Shown in pieces: positions 44,167 to 55,925 of a DNA stretch of 64,000 nt. The notes beneath the pieces are model-generated. The model ran no database searches. It saw only the letters and a program-made list of their open reading frames with translations, and was not told the origin of the DNA. How positions within the stretch are numbered: position 1 is the first letter of the stretch; every line of letters begins with the position of its first letter. Location of the stretch: NCBI RefSeq assembly GCF_963082655.1, contig NC_081554.1:129090962-129154961 (forward strand). The letters are read 5' to 3'. Made by a program: the position numbers and the translations under genes. The DNA comes from Stomoxys calcitrans (taxonomy: Eukaryota; Arthropoda; Insecta; Diptera; Muscidae).

Positions 44167-46487
44167 CATACTTGTTCATAATTATTCGTGCATTATTTCG
44201 AGCTGCTAGCGGTAGTCGTTCGAGAGTTTCAGTACTTTAGACTGATAAACGGATGAAAAACGCTCTATCGACATGTAATGGGAAGGCTGTTGGGAATATG
44301 TACACTTTCTTGGGTCTGGGGCAATATTTCAAGACACTTCAAACTTTGAATGGCTAATGGGTAGGGTTTTATCATCCCCATATATATATACATAAAATGT
44401 ACCATATGATCGATATAATTGACGCCTAAAGCAATGTGTTGGAAGTTTTTCCCCAATCTCTGGATAAGCGTACGGTTTGAATTGGTTTGATATAGCGCAA
44501 TTCGGAGCCTGCTACACAAAATTTCGTAGTGCGCTGCGAATTGGTTGCGCATCCAGCACGTCTTTTTTGTATGAAATTAAGTGATATGAAAGAAGCTTTC
44601 GCCATGGCTGTGGCACATTTGGAAGCAAAAAAAAAAACAACAACTCAATCAAATGTACTATCGAAATCTAATAAATAATACATTGTACTCAATTGCTCTA
44701 ATGGTGCAGGATTAAGTTCAGTTTTGAGAAAAGAACGAGGGTCATAAAACCGCCACTAGTTGCCTATTTTCTTTACTTTAACTGCGATAGTCAAGCGTCA
44801 CTTTGACATGTCAATTTATTATTATATTGATACCCAAAATAAAAGTCATTTACGAAAACTAGTGAATATTAGAAATCGCTGTCATAGTTTTAAAACATGA
44901 TTTGCAGAGCGACGGCACAAGCAAACTTTTCTTTGAGGTTTTCGAAAAACTTTAGATTTTCTATGTGAAACATTTTGCAATACTCACTCAAATCGGTATA
45001 TTAAATCCATTTATATATATATTTTTTTTTTACTTCTATGTTTTGCCGAAGTTAATCCTTTGTTGTTCCCTTACTTTTTGCCGTCGCAAGTTTTTGTTTG
45101 ACAAAATTGATCTTATATTAAGAACTCGAAGATTAAAACGAAATTTGAAAATGGTTTGGGGAGATTTCATTGCAATTATTGTTTTGCTTAAGGGGTTAGT
45201 TGTCTTTGGCATAGCTTAAAACTAAATTATTCACCTTGAACTGTTGTTGTAACTTAATCCAAAATAGTTGACATATGTTTGGTTAATTTATTTGTTGTTT
45301 TTCTTTTTTTTTTCTTAAATTTTTTATATTTTTATTTGCTCTTAAAGAAAAAAATAATTTATCGTAAATTTTATTTGCTATTCGCTTCAACCGCGCGTTA
45401 TACATTTACGTATGTGTAATAATCGGCTTCGACTAAAAACAGGCCAAAAAAATACAATAACTCTAGAGTGCAAATGCACAAAAAAGACAGAACATGAACA
45501 ACAACAACTACAAAATCAACATCGACATTTGGCATACGTAGTAGGTACGCATGAATGCATTTCGCACATATGTCGTACGTAAATACGAAACGAAAACACA
45601 CCACAATTCGAAAAATTCAATAAAAATTACAGATGTTGTGTGTAGCGACAATGACAACAGTAGAAATACAACTAAAATCGTGTTGTGTTGCCATTTTTGT
45701 GTTGCCCCCCAGAAAACGCACACACCGGCCAAGCAGCATACTGCACTTTACTTTCACACTTACGCAAACACAAAGATGTATTTGTTTATTCTCCCGATAA
45801 GCAAGATACTCTTTGCAAATGAGCGCTTAAAGAAGAGAGACCCCACTCGATGGCGAGAGGCGAAGTAAAAAGAGAACAAGTATGCTGAGTAGGAATTTTG
45901 TTTTCAACAAGTGTTGCTCCCCGTTGGCGAATACATTCTGAATGTATTAAGCTCTCCGATTTGGGGGGAGAGCGCTTCCAAAAGAGATTCATGTGTTTTC
46001 TCTATATTTCTCCCACTTGGCTGGTTGCCCTTTCAACGGTGTTAATGTGTAGTTAAATACTTTTAATGGCTTTTTGTGTGTTTTGTATGGTTCTCACCGG
46101 TGAGTAGCGCACAGCGTATGTGGAGCACAAAGAGAGTAACACATTTGAAATGCGGTCGGGAGGGCAAGTGGTGTTAATTTGTTTAAATAATAAGGTTGTA
46201 AATTTTAGTACTAACTTATTATTTGGGCATGAATATAAACAAACAAATAAGCATTAGCATTCCTTTCGAGTGTTCAATTGGCTGGGGTATTTAACAAAAA
46301 GAAGAGAAGATAGAAAAAACGTGTTTAGGCGCAGATATATTGTATTGAGTAAAGCCAACAAATTGTTAAGACGTTTAATACCATCACGCTAATTATTGCA
46401 TTCTACACATTACACATTTCCTTTTTTGACATAGAGTTGCCAACAATTGACATTTGTATTTTTATACACTCCAACATGGCCACGATA
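44167..46487. other. Mostly unique DNA, no gene confirmed
   Basis: A 95-residue minus frame (44265-44552) and opposing frames at 45398-45868 have no family resemblance. The sequence around 45780-46140 is less AT-rich, with GAGAG/CTCTC words. No TATA/Inr or splice evidence is strong enough to call a gene. Confidence 0.4.
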
Positions 46488-46582
46488 CAATTTTATACCC
46501 ACCACCGAATGTTGGGGTATATTGATTTTGTCATTCCGTTTGTAACACATCGAAATGTCCATTTCCGACCCCATAAGTTACA
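46488..46582 (+). mobile_element. HINE-like family B, 5' part, split by mariner
   Basis: 'TTTATACCCACCACCGAATG' to 'GACCCCATAAGTTACA'. In other B copies this runs on into 'TATATATTCTTGATCAG', which here resumes at 47376 after the mariner. Confidence 0.85.
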
Positions 46583-47375
46583 TAAATGGTGATTCTTTAA
46601 GAGCTATAGGAAAGATAAAATTCAGAAAAATGCATGATCTTTATTTGAATTGATAGTTCGGTCCATATAATTTAATGTTTGGAGGTTTATTTATTTCATG
46701 CAAATGTTGACCCTGACTGCTCCTCAAATGGTCCATCCGCTTAGTCCAATTTTGGCATACCCTTTCCAACATTTCGGCCAGTATTCCAAGAATAAATGCT
46801 TCAATGCGTCAATTTGTTTGTCTGTATAGACATTTGCTCTAACATAGCCCCACAAAAATTGGTTTAAGGCGTTAAATCGCACATCTAGGCGGCCAATTGA
46901 CCGGTCCCTAACGTAAAATAAAATGTTCACCGTACTCAGCTCTCAATAAGTCCATTGTTACACGAGCTGTGTGGCATGTGGCAACGTCTTGTTGAAACCA
47001 CGTGTCATGCAAGTCAAGCTCTTGCATTTTGGGCAAAAAAAAGTTGGATATCATCTCTGACTTTTTGTGGATGCATTGGTAACTTTTGCAATGTTTCAGG
47101 CTGATCTTCACCCCAAAATCGACAATTCTGCTGATTTACATAACCATTGAGCCAAAAAAGAGCTCTCCATACAATGAAAGAAGCGAGCGATGAACTTAAC
47201 TCAACAGAGCACGCATTTTGATAATAAAAAATGCAAGAATTTGCAAACGTTTTTCGTTTGTAAGACGATTCATGATTAAATGATAGACCAAATTGAAGTT
47301 GTTTCTCAAAGAAACGAAACACGAAATTTGCGGGAGCTGTTTAAACCAGAGTTGCTAAAACACAATTATCCTTTA
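46583..47375 (-). pseudogene. rosa-like (DD41D) mariner, internally deleted, with both ends
   Basis: Ends are 'TAAATGGTGATTC' and the inverse of 'TAAAGGATAATTG' at the other side, in a TA-rich target. Minus-strand N-terminal frame (47322-47014): a DNA-binding start near NHESSYKRKTFANSCIF in a shifted frame, then a jump to RALFWLNGYVNQQNCRFWGE and LPMHPQKVRD. A second jump reaches MISNFFLPKMQELDLHDTWF with QQDVATCHTARVTMDLLR (47111-46908). The C-terminal part follows (46930-46724). Two internal deletions remove the first catalytic Asp region and the 'GGIIGPYFF' segment. Dead copy, non-autonomous at best. Confidence 0.85.
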
Positions 47376-47935
47376 TATTCTTGGTCGTTGTAAAAATCTA
47401 AGACGATCTGTCCGTCTGTATGTCTAAATCACGCAACAGTCTTTAAAAATTGAGATATTGAGCTGAAACTTTGCACAGATTCTTTTTTATGCATAGGCAC
47501 GTTTAGTTCGAAGATATAGCTTCCATATATACCGATCTCTCGATTTAAGGTATGGGTCCATTTAAAGCGCATTTATTGTTCAATTTCGCTGAAATTTGGG
47601 ATTGGAAGTTGTGTTAGGCCGGGATCGGTCCAGATTTGCATAATGCTGGCTTATATACCGATCTCCCGATTTAATGTTTAGACCCATAAAAGGTACATTT
47701 ATTAACCGATTTTACTGAAATTAAGCACAATGATTAATATTAGCCCCTTAACATTCGTACTGTGTATGGTCAAGATGTGTCTTTATTTGAAAAAAAAAAC
47801 TGTCATATAGGCCTATTTCTCAATTTAATGTCTTAGACCCATAATGGGTGCATTTATTGTCCGGGACAGTGAGTTGTGTTAGGTCCCTCGACTTCCCAGT
47901 TTAATACGGCCAAATTCAGTCTCAATTTGGAAGTA
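47376..47935 (+). mobile_element. HINE-like family B, continuation after mariner
   Basis: 'TATTCTTGGTCGTTGTAAAA' resumes the element begun at 46488. Units lie at about 47510, 47640 and 47790. No 3' hairpin end; it fades near 47935. Confidence 0.75.
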
Positions 47936-48188
47936 GCTGGATTATATATAGCTGGATATATAAGCAAAGTTAATTTAAAGATGATCAACTTTTTTAAGAA
48001 AACATTTGCTTTAGTGGAAGACATTTTCTTTGATATTAAGGATTTTTTAATGTTAATGGTGAGCTTATAGATCCTTTACTTTGAAGGTCAAAATATTGTT
48101 AAAATTTAGGAAACTGACTTTGGCACAAAACCACAGCGTACTGTAGTTTAAGTTTATAAATTGGAGCGTCTTTAAATGTTTTTTTTTT

Positions 48189-49127
48189 TATACCCTCCAC
48201 CATAGGATGGGGGGTATACTAATTTCGTCATTTGGTTTGTAACTACTCGAAATATTCGTCTGAGACCCCATAAAGTATATATATTCTTGATCGTCGTGAC
48301 ATTTTATGTCGATCTAGCCATTTCCGTCCGTCCGTCTGTCCGTCCGTCCGTCTGTCTGTCGAAAGCACGCTTACTTCCGAAGGAGTAAAGCTAGCCGCTT
48401 GAAATTTTGCACAAATACTTCCTATTAGAGTAGGTCGGTTGGTATTGTGAATGGGCCCTATCGGTCCATGTTTTGATATAGCTGCCATATAAACCGATCT
48501 TGGGTCTTGACTTTTTGAGCCTCTAGAGTGCGCAGTTCTTATCTGATTGGAATGAAAGTTTGCCCGACGTGTTTCGTTATGATATTCAACAATAGTGCCA
48601 AGTATGGTTTAAATCGGTTCATAACCTAATATAGCTGTCATATAACCGATCTTGGATCTTGAATTCTTGAGCCTCTAGAGGGCGCAATTCTTATCCGATT
48701 TGAATGAGTTTTTGCACGAATTATTGTTATATATGTTAGTATTTTGTTATGATATCCAACAACTGCGCCAAGTATGGTTCAAATCGGTCCATAACCTGAT
48801 ATAGCTGCCATATAAACCGAACTGGGGTCTTGACTTCTTGAGCCACTAGAGGGCGCAATTATTATCCGATTTAGCTGAAATTTTGTACGACGGATCCTCT
48901 CATGACCATCAACATTTGTGTTTATTATGGTCTGAATCAACCTATAGCTTGATACAGCTCCCATATAAACCGATCTCCCGATTTCGCTTCTTGAGCCCCG
49001 AATCGGACTATAACTTGATATACCTGCTCCTCCGTCCATATTCATTATACTTTGTTTGCCTAAAAACAGATACGACTATGGTGGAGGGTATATAAGATTC
49101 GGCCCGGCCGAACTAAGCACGCTCTTA
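48189..49127 (+). mobile_element. HINE-like element, family A, full length
   Basis: 5' 'TATACCCTCCACCATAGGAT' (48190), 'TTTCGTCATTTGGTTTGTAA', a CCGTCCGTCTGTCC tract (48325), and tandem units near 48480, 48640, 48810 and 48960. 3' 'ATGGTGGAGGGTATATAAG' (49078), hairpin TTCGGCCCGGCCGAA (49098-49112), tail 'AGCACGCTCTTACCTATTTT'. A good reference copy for the family in this orientation. Confidence 0.85.
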
Positions 49128-49649
49128 CCTATTTTTTTATAATTAGATGCCAAGTTTAAAATAAGAATTTTTCAAAGATGATATTTGGACAGTCATTTGT
49201 TAAGTTATAAAAGAGTCACTTAGCGATCAAAATTTGAAACGGGGGATCATGTTCGTTAGTAAGGTGGAAATAAAGATTAAAGATAGTATCTGTATCTAAA
49301 GGGTTTGGTTTTTTGCAAAGAAGATGTTGTATGCTTGATCCAAACAGTGTTTGGATATTTCTGTGTTTAATATTGTAAATTTGAAGTATATAAAAACCCA
49401 AATCAGACTTATATTGTTGCTGCAAATATTGTTGAAAAGCAATGCCATGGGCTCCTCATACTGCATATTGGAAATAGTGGTATGTCCTCGGTTATCGTTC
49501 AGAGGAAAGTTCGTAGCTACCATGATTTGGCTATCACTTTTGACACAGTATCAATCAGTTCTTTATTAAATTAATTGGACATGGGTGCGTATGTTTACTT
49601 TCTGACAATTACGTCATCATATGCCATAAATCACACGACTCGAATCATA
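49128..49649. other. Unique DNA, no gene seen
   Basis: Overlapping short frames on both strands (49216-49569) are not supported by any domain. Confidence 0.45.
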
Positions 49650-50820
49650 ACCCCTTCAAATAGGCATATTGGATGATAATGACAATATAGGACTCGAATG
49701 AAAGGTATTCGGGAGTAGATTAAGAAAAATTTCAGCAAGGAGGAATAAGTTGGGTCCAAGGAACCTAGGGGCCACTCCAACCCCAAAAGTTCCCCAAACA
49801 AACATATTGGACGTACATATCAATATGGGACTCAAATGAAAGGTATTCGGGAGTTGATTACGAATATGACATAAAAAATGATGTCTATGTATTTGCGGGT
49901 CGCCCGACCCCCAAAAGCCACCTCCCCCCCCAAATGGGAATTTTACTCCATCATAGCTATGGAAGACTTAAATGAAAGTTATTTGGGAGTCGATTACGAA
50001 CATAACTTTGTGTCCAAGAATCTAGATGGTGCTTTACCTCCAAAAATAGCCTCCAGTAGATTATTTGACCAATTAAAGCAATGAGGATCAAATTATAGAT
50101 ATTTTTAAGTAGAGTGCGTCATTGAAATGTGTACTCCAGTGGCAGATGGAGTGTAGCACACAACCCTCATATAGATACACATGGCTGTTTACACCAATCA
50201 TGACAATATGGGGCTAAATTAAAGGTATAAGGTTGTGGACTGCTAATTTGATATCCTCATTCTGCTCATATATCTAGCGGACCACCTCACCCCAAAACAG
50301 TCAATCAATCATAATGATCTAACAGAACTGTGTGATTTAATTAATGTGTGGTGACACAAATAATTGTACGTCGCCATATCCCAAAAATTATGACGTTCAG
50401 CGTGATAAGAGAAGTTGCAAAGCTTAACGAGTATTAACTAAAGAGTATTTGCTCACCAAGTCAATTTGGGTCTTCAAGACAGTGGAGCGCGATATTGATA
50501 ATTTTTAGGGCCCATACCCCAAACCGGACATAATTGCTGACTTTTGCAATAAGGGGTTTGAGATTAGAAATCGAATTTGATATCCGATTTCGAGGCCAAT
50601 GGCAATATGGGGTTCAAATAAATGATGTATATATATATGAGAATAGAGCTAAGGCTAATTTATTTTCAGGGCTAAGTGTTTGGGGGACCACCCCACTCCC
50701 CACAACACCCCTAAATCGGGCATATTTTCCGACCATGTCAATGTGGGGCAGAAATGAAAGGTATTGGGGAGTAGAGCACGAAATTGATAACTTCTTTCGG
50801 GACCAATTTACGGGTCCAAA
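49650..50820 (+). mobile_element. Non-autonomous Helitron body fragments
   Basis: Units with 'GACTC(G/A)AATGAAAGGTATTC', 'GGAGT(A/C)GATTACGAA' and C-rich 'GGTCGCCCGACCCCCAAAAG' at about 49690, 49830, 49980 and 50200. A second block runs from 50440 to 50820 with 'GGGGGACCACCCCACTCCCC'. No ends. A mariner derivative abuts at 50822. Confidence 0.65.
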
Positions 50821-50821
50821 T

Positions 50822-51232
50822 TTTGACAAATTTTGTTCAGCGATGAGGCTCATTTCTGGTTGAATGGCTACGTAAATAAGCAAAATTGCCGCATTTGGAG
50901 TGAAGAGCAACCAGAAGCCGTTCAAGAACTGCCCATGCATCCCGAAAAATGCACTGTCTGGTGTGGTTTGTACGCTGGTGGAATCATTGGACCGTATTTT
51001 TTCAAAGATGCTGTTGGACACAACGTTACGGTGAATGAACACATTTCGAACCGAACACTGATTTTGGTAATAAAATTCAATGATTTGCAAGCGTTGCTCG
51101 TTAGTAAGTCTATTCATGATGAAATGTCAAAGCATACTGAGCATCTTTCTCTTTGACACCATGTCTGAAATCCCACGTGATCTGTCAAATACTAATGCAT
51201 GAACATCCTAACCTCAAAAAAATCACCCTTTA
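50822..51232. mobile_element. Rearranged fold-back rosa-like mariner derivative
   Basis: 50833-51035 on the plus strand encodes the middle of the transposase: FSDEAHFWLNGYVNKQNCRI, including the first catalytic Asp in FSDEAH, then VWCGLYAGGIIGPYFFKDA and VTVNEH. 51040-51115 on the minus strand encodes the N-terminus MNRLTNEQRLQIIEFYYQNQ. The right end closes with the inverted end 'AAATCACCCTTTA' (51232). The middle is thus joined to an oppositely oriented N-terminal/terminal piece, with the frame crossing the junction by chance. Confidence 0.85.
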
Positions 51233-51236
51233 TAAA

Positions 51237-51935
51237 CGAGTTGCGTGACTGACTGACTGATCATAGCCCACCTCAAACGACTCAAGCTAGAATCATGAAA
51301 TTTTGCACGAATGTTGGTCTTGGGCCATAGGCACGGGATAAGGCTGGATTTGGTGATATTCGTTGGTTTAGGTACTCAAAAGTACCAAAAAATAAGAAAA
51401 TGTTAATGTTGGCCCAGCGTGAACGGAAAGTGCTAGAGATTCTCAAAAAAAAAGGTTTGGAAATTTTCCACGAATGTTGGTCTTGGACCATAGGCACGGG
51501 AAAAAGCTGGATTTCGTGATATTCGTACGTTTAGGTACTCAAAAGTACCAAATAATAAGAAAATGTTAATGTTGGCCCAGCGTGAACGGAATGTGCTAGA
51601 GATTCTCAAAAAAAAAAAGGTTTTGTTAAAAAAGTTTTGGAAAATTGTACCGGAAGTGGGAAAAACAGTACGTTTAATACGGCAATTGGTACTTTCTTTA
51701 TAAATTGAACTAGAACTCTGAATTTTGGGACTTAGGTACACTATGGCAACCTAAATTGTGTAACTAAAGAGCGACTTAGAGATTCTTTGGAAATTTTTAC
51801 ATTTAGGTACTAAAAACAGTACCAAAAATTACGAAATGGGTGAGATTTGTAGAGGGCGGATGGATGGAGGTAGTATTGTGAAATTTGACTTCAAAGACAT
51901 CTGGTGCAAAAGGATGAGTGTGAAAAGAAAAAATA
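51237..51935 (+). repeat. GTACC-rich repeat family F, left arm
   Basis: Two tandem units of about 163 bp: 'CACGAATGTTGGTCTTGG' at 51306 and 51469, each with 'GGTACTCAAAAGTACCAAA' and 'GTTGGCCCAGCGTGAACGGA'. These are followed by 'TTGTGAAATTTGACTTCAAA', 'ATCTGGTGCAAAAGGATGAG' and 'TGTGAAAAG'. An inverted copy lies at 54840-55625. Short frames here are repeat translations. Element class unknown. Confidence 0.7.
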
Positions 51936-53366
51936 GACGAAGCAAAAACGGCATTAAGTTCGGCCGGGCCGAACTTTGGATACCCACCACCTCTGGTATA
52001 TATGTAAACCGCCTTTCATCAAAATTCGGTGAAAAATTCATAACTTATGTCCTATATCACTTATATTAAAATATGTTCCGATTTGGACCCAATACTAATA
52101 AGTACACTAGCAATATCTAAAACTAAACCGATCTGAACCATATACGACACGGATGTTGAAAAGCCTAACATAAGACTTTGTCAAATTTCAGTGATATCGG
52201 ATTATAAATGCGAATTTTATGGGGCCAAGACTTTAAATCGAGATATCGGTCTACATGGCAGCTATATCCAAATCTGGACCGATTTGGCCAAGTTGCATAA
52301 AAATGTCGAAGAGCCTAACTTAAAGCACTGTCCCAAATTTAAGCGAAATCGGACAATAAATGCCTCTTTTATGGGCCCAAAACCTTAAATCGAGAGATCG
52401 GTCTATATGGCAGCTATATTCAAATCTAGACCGATCTGGGCAAAATTGAAGAAGGCTATCGAAGAGCGTAACTACTGTCACTGTCTCAAATTTCAGAGAC
52501 ATCAGACAATAAATGCGTCTTTTATGGCCCCAAAACATAAAACCTAGATATCGGTCTATATGGCAGCTATATCCAAATCTGGACCGATCTGTGCGATATT
52601 GCAAAAGTATGTCTAGGGGCTTAATTTAACTCACTGTCCCGAATTTCAGCGGAAATTCGGAAATCGGTCTATATGGCAGCTATATCCAAATCTGAACCGA
52701 TCTGGGCCAAATTGAAGACAGATGTCGAAGGGCCTAAAACAACTCACTGTCCCAAACTTCAGCAAAATGGGATAATTAATGTGGCTTTTATGGGCTTAAG
52801 ACCCTAAATCGGAGGATCGGTCTATATGGCAGCTATATCCAAATCTGGACCGATCTGGGCCAAATTGACGATGGATGTCGATGGGCCTAACACAATTCAC
52901 TGTCCCGAATTTCATCAAAATCGTATAATAAATTTGGCTTTTGTGGGCCTAAGAACCGAAATTGGAGGATCTAACATCTAACGAAGGGCCTAACACAAAT
53001 CCCTGTCCCAAAATTTCAGCAAGATCGGATAGTAAATGTGGCTTTAATGAGCCTAAGACCCTAAATCGGCGGATCGGTCTATATGGGGACTATATCAAGA
53101 TATAGTCCGATATAGCCCATCTTCGAACTTAACCTGCTTATGGACAAAAAAAAGAATCTGTGCAAAATTTCAGCTTAATATCTCTATTTTTAAAGACTGT
53201 AGCGTGATTTCAACAGACAGACGGACGGACATGTTTAGATCGTCTTAGATTTTTACGCTGATCAAGAATATATATACTTTATAGGGTCGGAAATGGATAT
53301 TTCGATGTGTTGCAAACGGAATGACAAAATGAATATACCCCCATCCTTCGGTGGTGGGTTTAAAAA
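51936..53366 (-). mobile_element. HINE-like element, family B, full length, nested in repeat F
   Basis: 3' side 'CGGCATTAAGTTCGGCC' with the perfect hairpin TTCGGCCGGGCCGAA (51959-51973), then 'TACCCACCACCTCTGG'. Units 'CGGTCTATATGGCAGCTATA' recur at about 52247, 52400, 52553, 52663 and 52818. 5' side 'CAGACGGACGGACATG' (53217) and 'CCTTCGGTGGTGGGTTTAAA' (53346). Repeat F continues on both sides. Frames at 52191-52604 are repeat translations. Confidence 0.85.
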
Positions 53367-54305
53367 TAGTACTAGTAACGGGAGGAAACGTACGTTTAGC
53401 ATCTCAATTGGTACCATTTTGTCCTTTCTGTGCAGATGGAGCTTGATGTCTGAAATTTAGCATGTAGGTACAACAAGGAAATATATAATGGGTGACTAAT
53501 TCACCATTCAAACATTTTGGTACTTTCTTCATAGATGGTACTAGAGGTCTGAAATTTGGCATGTGGGTTCAAGAAGCAAATATACAATGGGTGACTAAAT
53601 GATCCATTAAATAATCGTAAATTTTGGTACCAAAAAGTGCAAAATAGTACCAAATAGCTTACCTTAACCTACAGCGAACGAGGACTGCTAAAGTTTAGCA
53701 ATTTTATTAGCAAATATTATCGCAGTGTTGCCAAAAATACGCCATGTGGACTAATACATAGTAATTGTGGTGCAATTAGTACTTTGAAATATAGGTACTC
53801 AAACGTACAAGATGGTACTTTCTTAACGGAGTAAGCTATAGCTCCCAAATACTTAGTGTAATTGGTACCTTGAAAGAATATACTTGGCGACTAGAAGATA
53901 TTTTTTATTCGAATATTTAGGTACTTAAACGTACAAAATGGACTTTCTTAACGGAGTGAGATAGAGCTCTTAAACTTGGCATACAGCTACACCTTGACTA
54001 TAAATTTTAGGCGTCAAGAAGATTTTTTTTTTTATCAAAATCGTACATTTAGTTACTCCGATGTATTGTTATTCTTGGTACTATATGATACTCTCTTTAC
54101 AGAAAGGGGCAGATATCTGAAATTTTATACTCAATTATCACACAACTTCCTAATCTTTTAAAATGATCAACTAACTAGGTTTTTGGAAGCCTAAGGGGTA
54201 TCAAAAACGGGGGTAGCGAATCAGACCACCGGGATAATACTTTATTTATAACTCTTATCAGCTAAAAGCTAACACTCACACTCTGGCAACAGTTTTTCTT
54301 CAACA
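53367..54305 (+). repeat. GTACC-rich repeat family F, continuation
   Basis: 'TAGTACTAGTAACGGGAGGA' resumes repeat F after the B insertion. Diverged units with 'GGTACTTTCTT(A/C)A', 'GTCTGAAATTTGGCATG' and 'GGGTGACTAAATGATCC' run to about 54150. Confidence 0.65.
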
Positions 54306-54317
54306 GATCCTTTTTTA

Positions 54318-54625
54318 TACCCACCACAATAGGATGGGGTATACTTTTCTTTTACTTATTTTAATTGGATATGACAGAACATTTGTTCCACTAGCCGAAC
54401 GTAGAAAAGTGTTCCAAGCACCTCGATCTTCTGCGCTCATTCTAAAATCTCTGATATCAAGTTTCGAGGTGTCTCCTACCACTTGATCTTTCCATCGGGC
54501 ATTTGGTCTTCCCGGTCTGCGTGTACCACCGTGTTTGCCTTCAAAATACTTTTTTGCTGGAGCTTCTTCATCCATTCTAACAACATGACCCAATCAACGC
54601 AGCCTTTGTATTGTATATGTGGAAG
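54318..54625 (-). pseudogene. RTE-like non-LTR retrotransposon C-terminus
   Basis: A 92-residue minus frame (54593-54315) reads MGHVVRMDEEAPAKKYFEGK, then GGTRRPGRPNARWKDQV and ...SAEDRGAWNTFLRSASG. This is the conserved 'GH(V/L)xRM...RGRP..RW.D' tail found C-terminal to the RT in RTE-like elements. It lacks everything upstream, and its 3' side runs into a family C 5' word (TATACCCACCACAATAGG at 54316). Same family as 61745-62095. Confidence 0.75.
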
Positions 54626-54839
54626 CCATTAGGAATTGCAATTGCAAAATGTATCACACGATTTGCACTTTAATGGTCATATTATTCACAATTTTTAACC
54701 AATGTGCACAAAATTTGGCATAGATTGTTTTGTTACTGATCTTAACATATCTGCAAAATGCCATTTAAATCAGTTAAGATTTGGATATATCGCCCGATTT
54801 CCACTTAAATGGCCGGAATAACTACAATTTTCTTTAGCT
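54626..54839. mobile_element. HINE-like D-type scrap
   Basis: Words 'GCCATTTAAATCAGTTAAGA' and 'TTTGGATATATCGCCCGATT' resemble the D body. No ends. Confidence 0.4.
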
Positions 54840-55625
54840 CAATTCGCAATGAAACTATCATTTTGTATGTTTTTGTACCTATTTTGCACTCTTTGGTACT
54901 AAAATTTACGAATTTTGAATGGATCATTTAGTCACCCATTATAAATGTATGAGTGCGTAAATTTTAAATAATTGGTACCAAAATGTACGAATTGTAAAAG
55001 ATCATAGATGCCCATAATAAATTTCCTAGTTGTACCTGCATGCCAAATTCCAGACCTCTGGCTCCATCTGTTAAGAAAGTACCAAATGGTATCAAAATTA
55101 ACGAATTTTCAATAGAACATTTAATCACCCATCATATATTTCCTAACAGTACCTACATGCCCAATTTCATAACTCTAGCTCCATCTGTAAAGAAAGTACG
55201 AAAATATACCAATTAAGGTACTAAACGTACGTTTTCTCCCGTTACCAGTACTATTTTTCTATTTTTTCACACTCATCCTTTTGCACCAGATGTCTTTTAA
55301 GTTTACCCATATCGTCCTTTTGGTACTCTTCAAAGCGAATCTATAAGTCGCGCTATAGTTACCCAATTTAGGTTGCCATAGTATACCTAAGTTCCAAATT
55401 CATAGTTCTAGATCAATAAAAAAAGAATGTACCAAATAGTACCAATTGCGCTATTAAACGTACTATTTCCCCACTTCCGGTACGGTACATTTTCTTACTT
55501 TTTAGAACCCAAACATACGAATATCACCAAATCCAACCTTATACCGTGCCTATGGCCCAAAACCAACATTCGGGCAAAATGTCATGGTTCTAGCTTGAGT
55601 TATTATAGAAAAGCCGGGCAATGAC
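54840..55625 (-). repeat. GTACC-rich repeat family F, right arm (inverted)
   Basis: Reverse complement of the 51237-54305 repeat: 'CTCATCCTTTTGCACCAGAT' (55270), 'CCCGTTACCAGTACTA' (55238), 'GTGCCTATGGCCCAAAACCA' (55548) and 'GTTCTAGCTTGAGTTA' (55585). Units containing 'GGTACCAAAATGTACGAA' occupy 54880-55200. This arm lacks the family B insertion, so it shows the uninserted site. Confidence 0.75.
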
Positions 55626-55628
55626 GAA

Positions 55629-55925
55629 TTAAATGCTCCAACGTCTCATCATCTTCCCGCATGACCTATACATGCTATCAATTGTGGCACCGATTTTATA
55701 TAAATGAGCTCGTAGTCCTATGTGCCCCGTCATGATACCAATAGCTATTCTGACCTCCTTCTCACTTCCTTTCAGTAATAGCCTCGTCTTCTCACGATCT
55801 GGATCCCCACATAGGATTTTCGCCGTCCTACCGACCGTTTCGCAGTTCCATAGGGCTGCATTTGCATTCATCGCCCACGCCCTTAACTCTTTTAAATCGT
55901 ACCACCTTCGAGCGAAAGGGTAAGG
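55629..55925 (-). pseudogene. Non-LTR retrotransposon RNase H C-terminus
   Basis: A single open minus frame reads ...ELRAWAMNANAALWNCETVG, DREKTRLLLKGSEKEVRIAI, then MTGHIGLRAHLYKIGATIDS and a broken Cys motif (CGKMMRR where CGEDDE is expected). It is the end of an RNase H-bearing I/R1/Jockey-type element, related to 33540-33660 and 41790-42160. The first residues of the open frame (MGGPSPYPFARRWYDL) lie partly in the adjoining Helitron. Confidence 0.75.

Noticed and set aside
44265..44552. 95-residue minus-strand frame as a decayed transposase
   Set aside because: Some segments looked mariner-like at first reading, but no catalytic motif or terminal repeats could be found.
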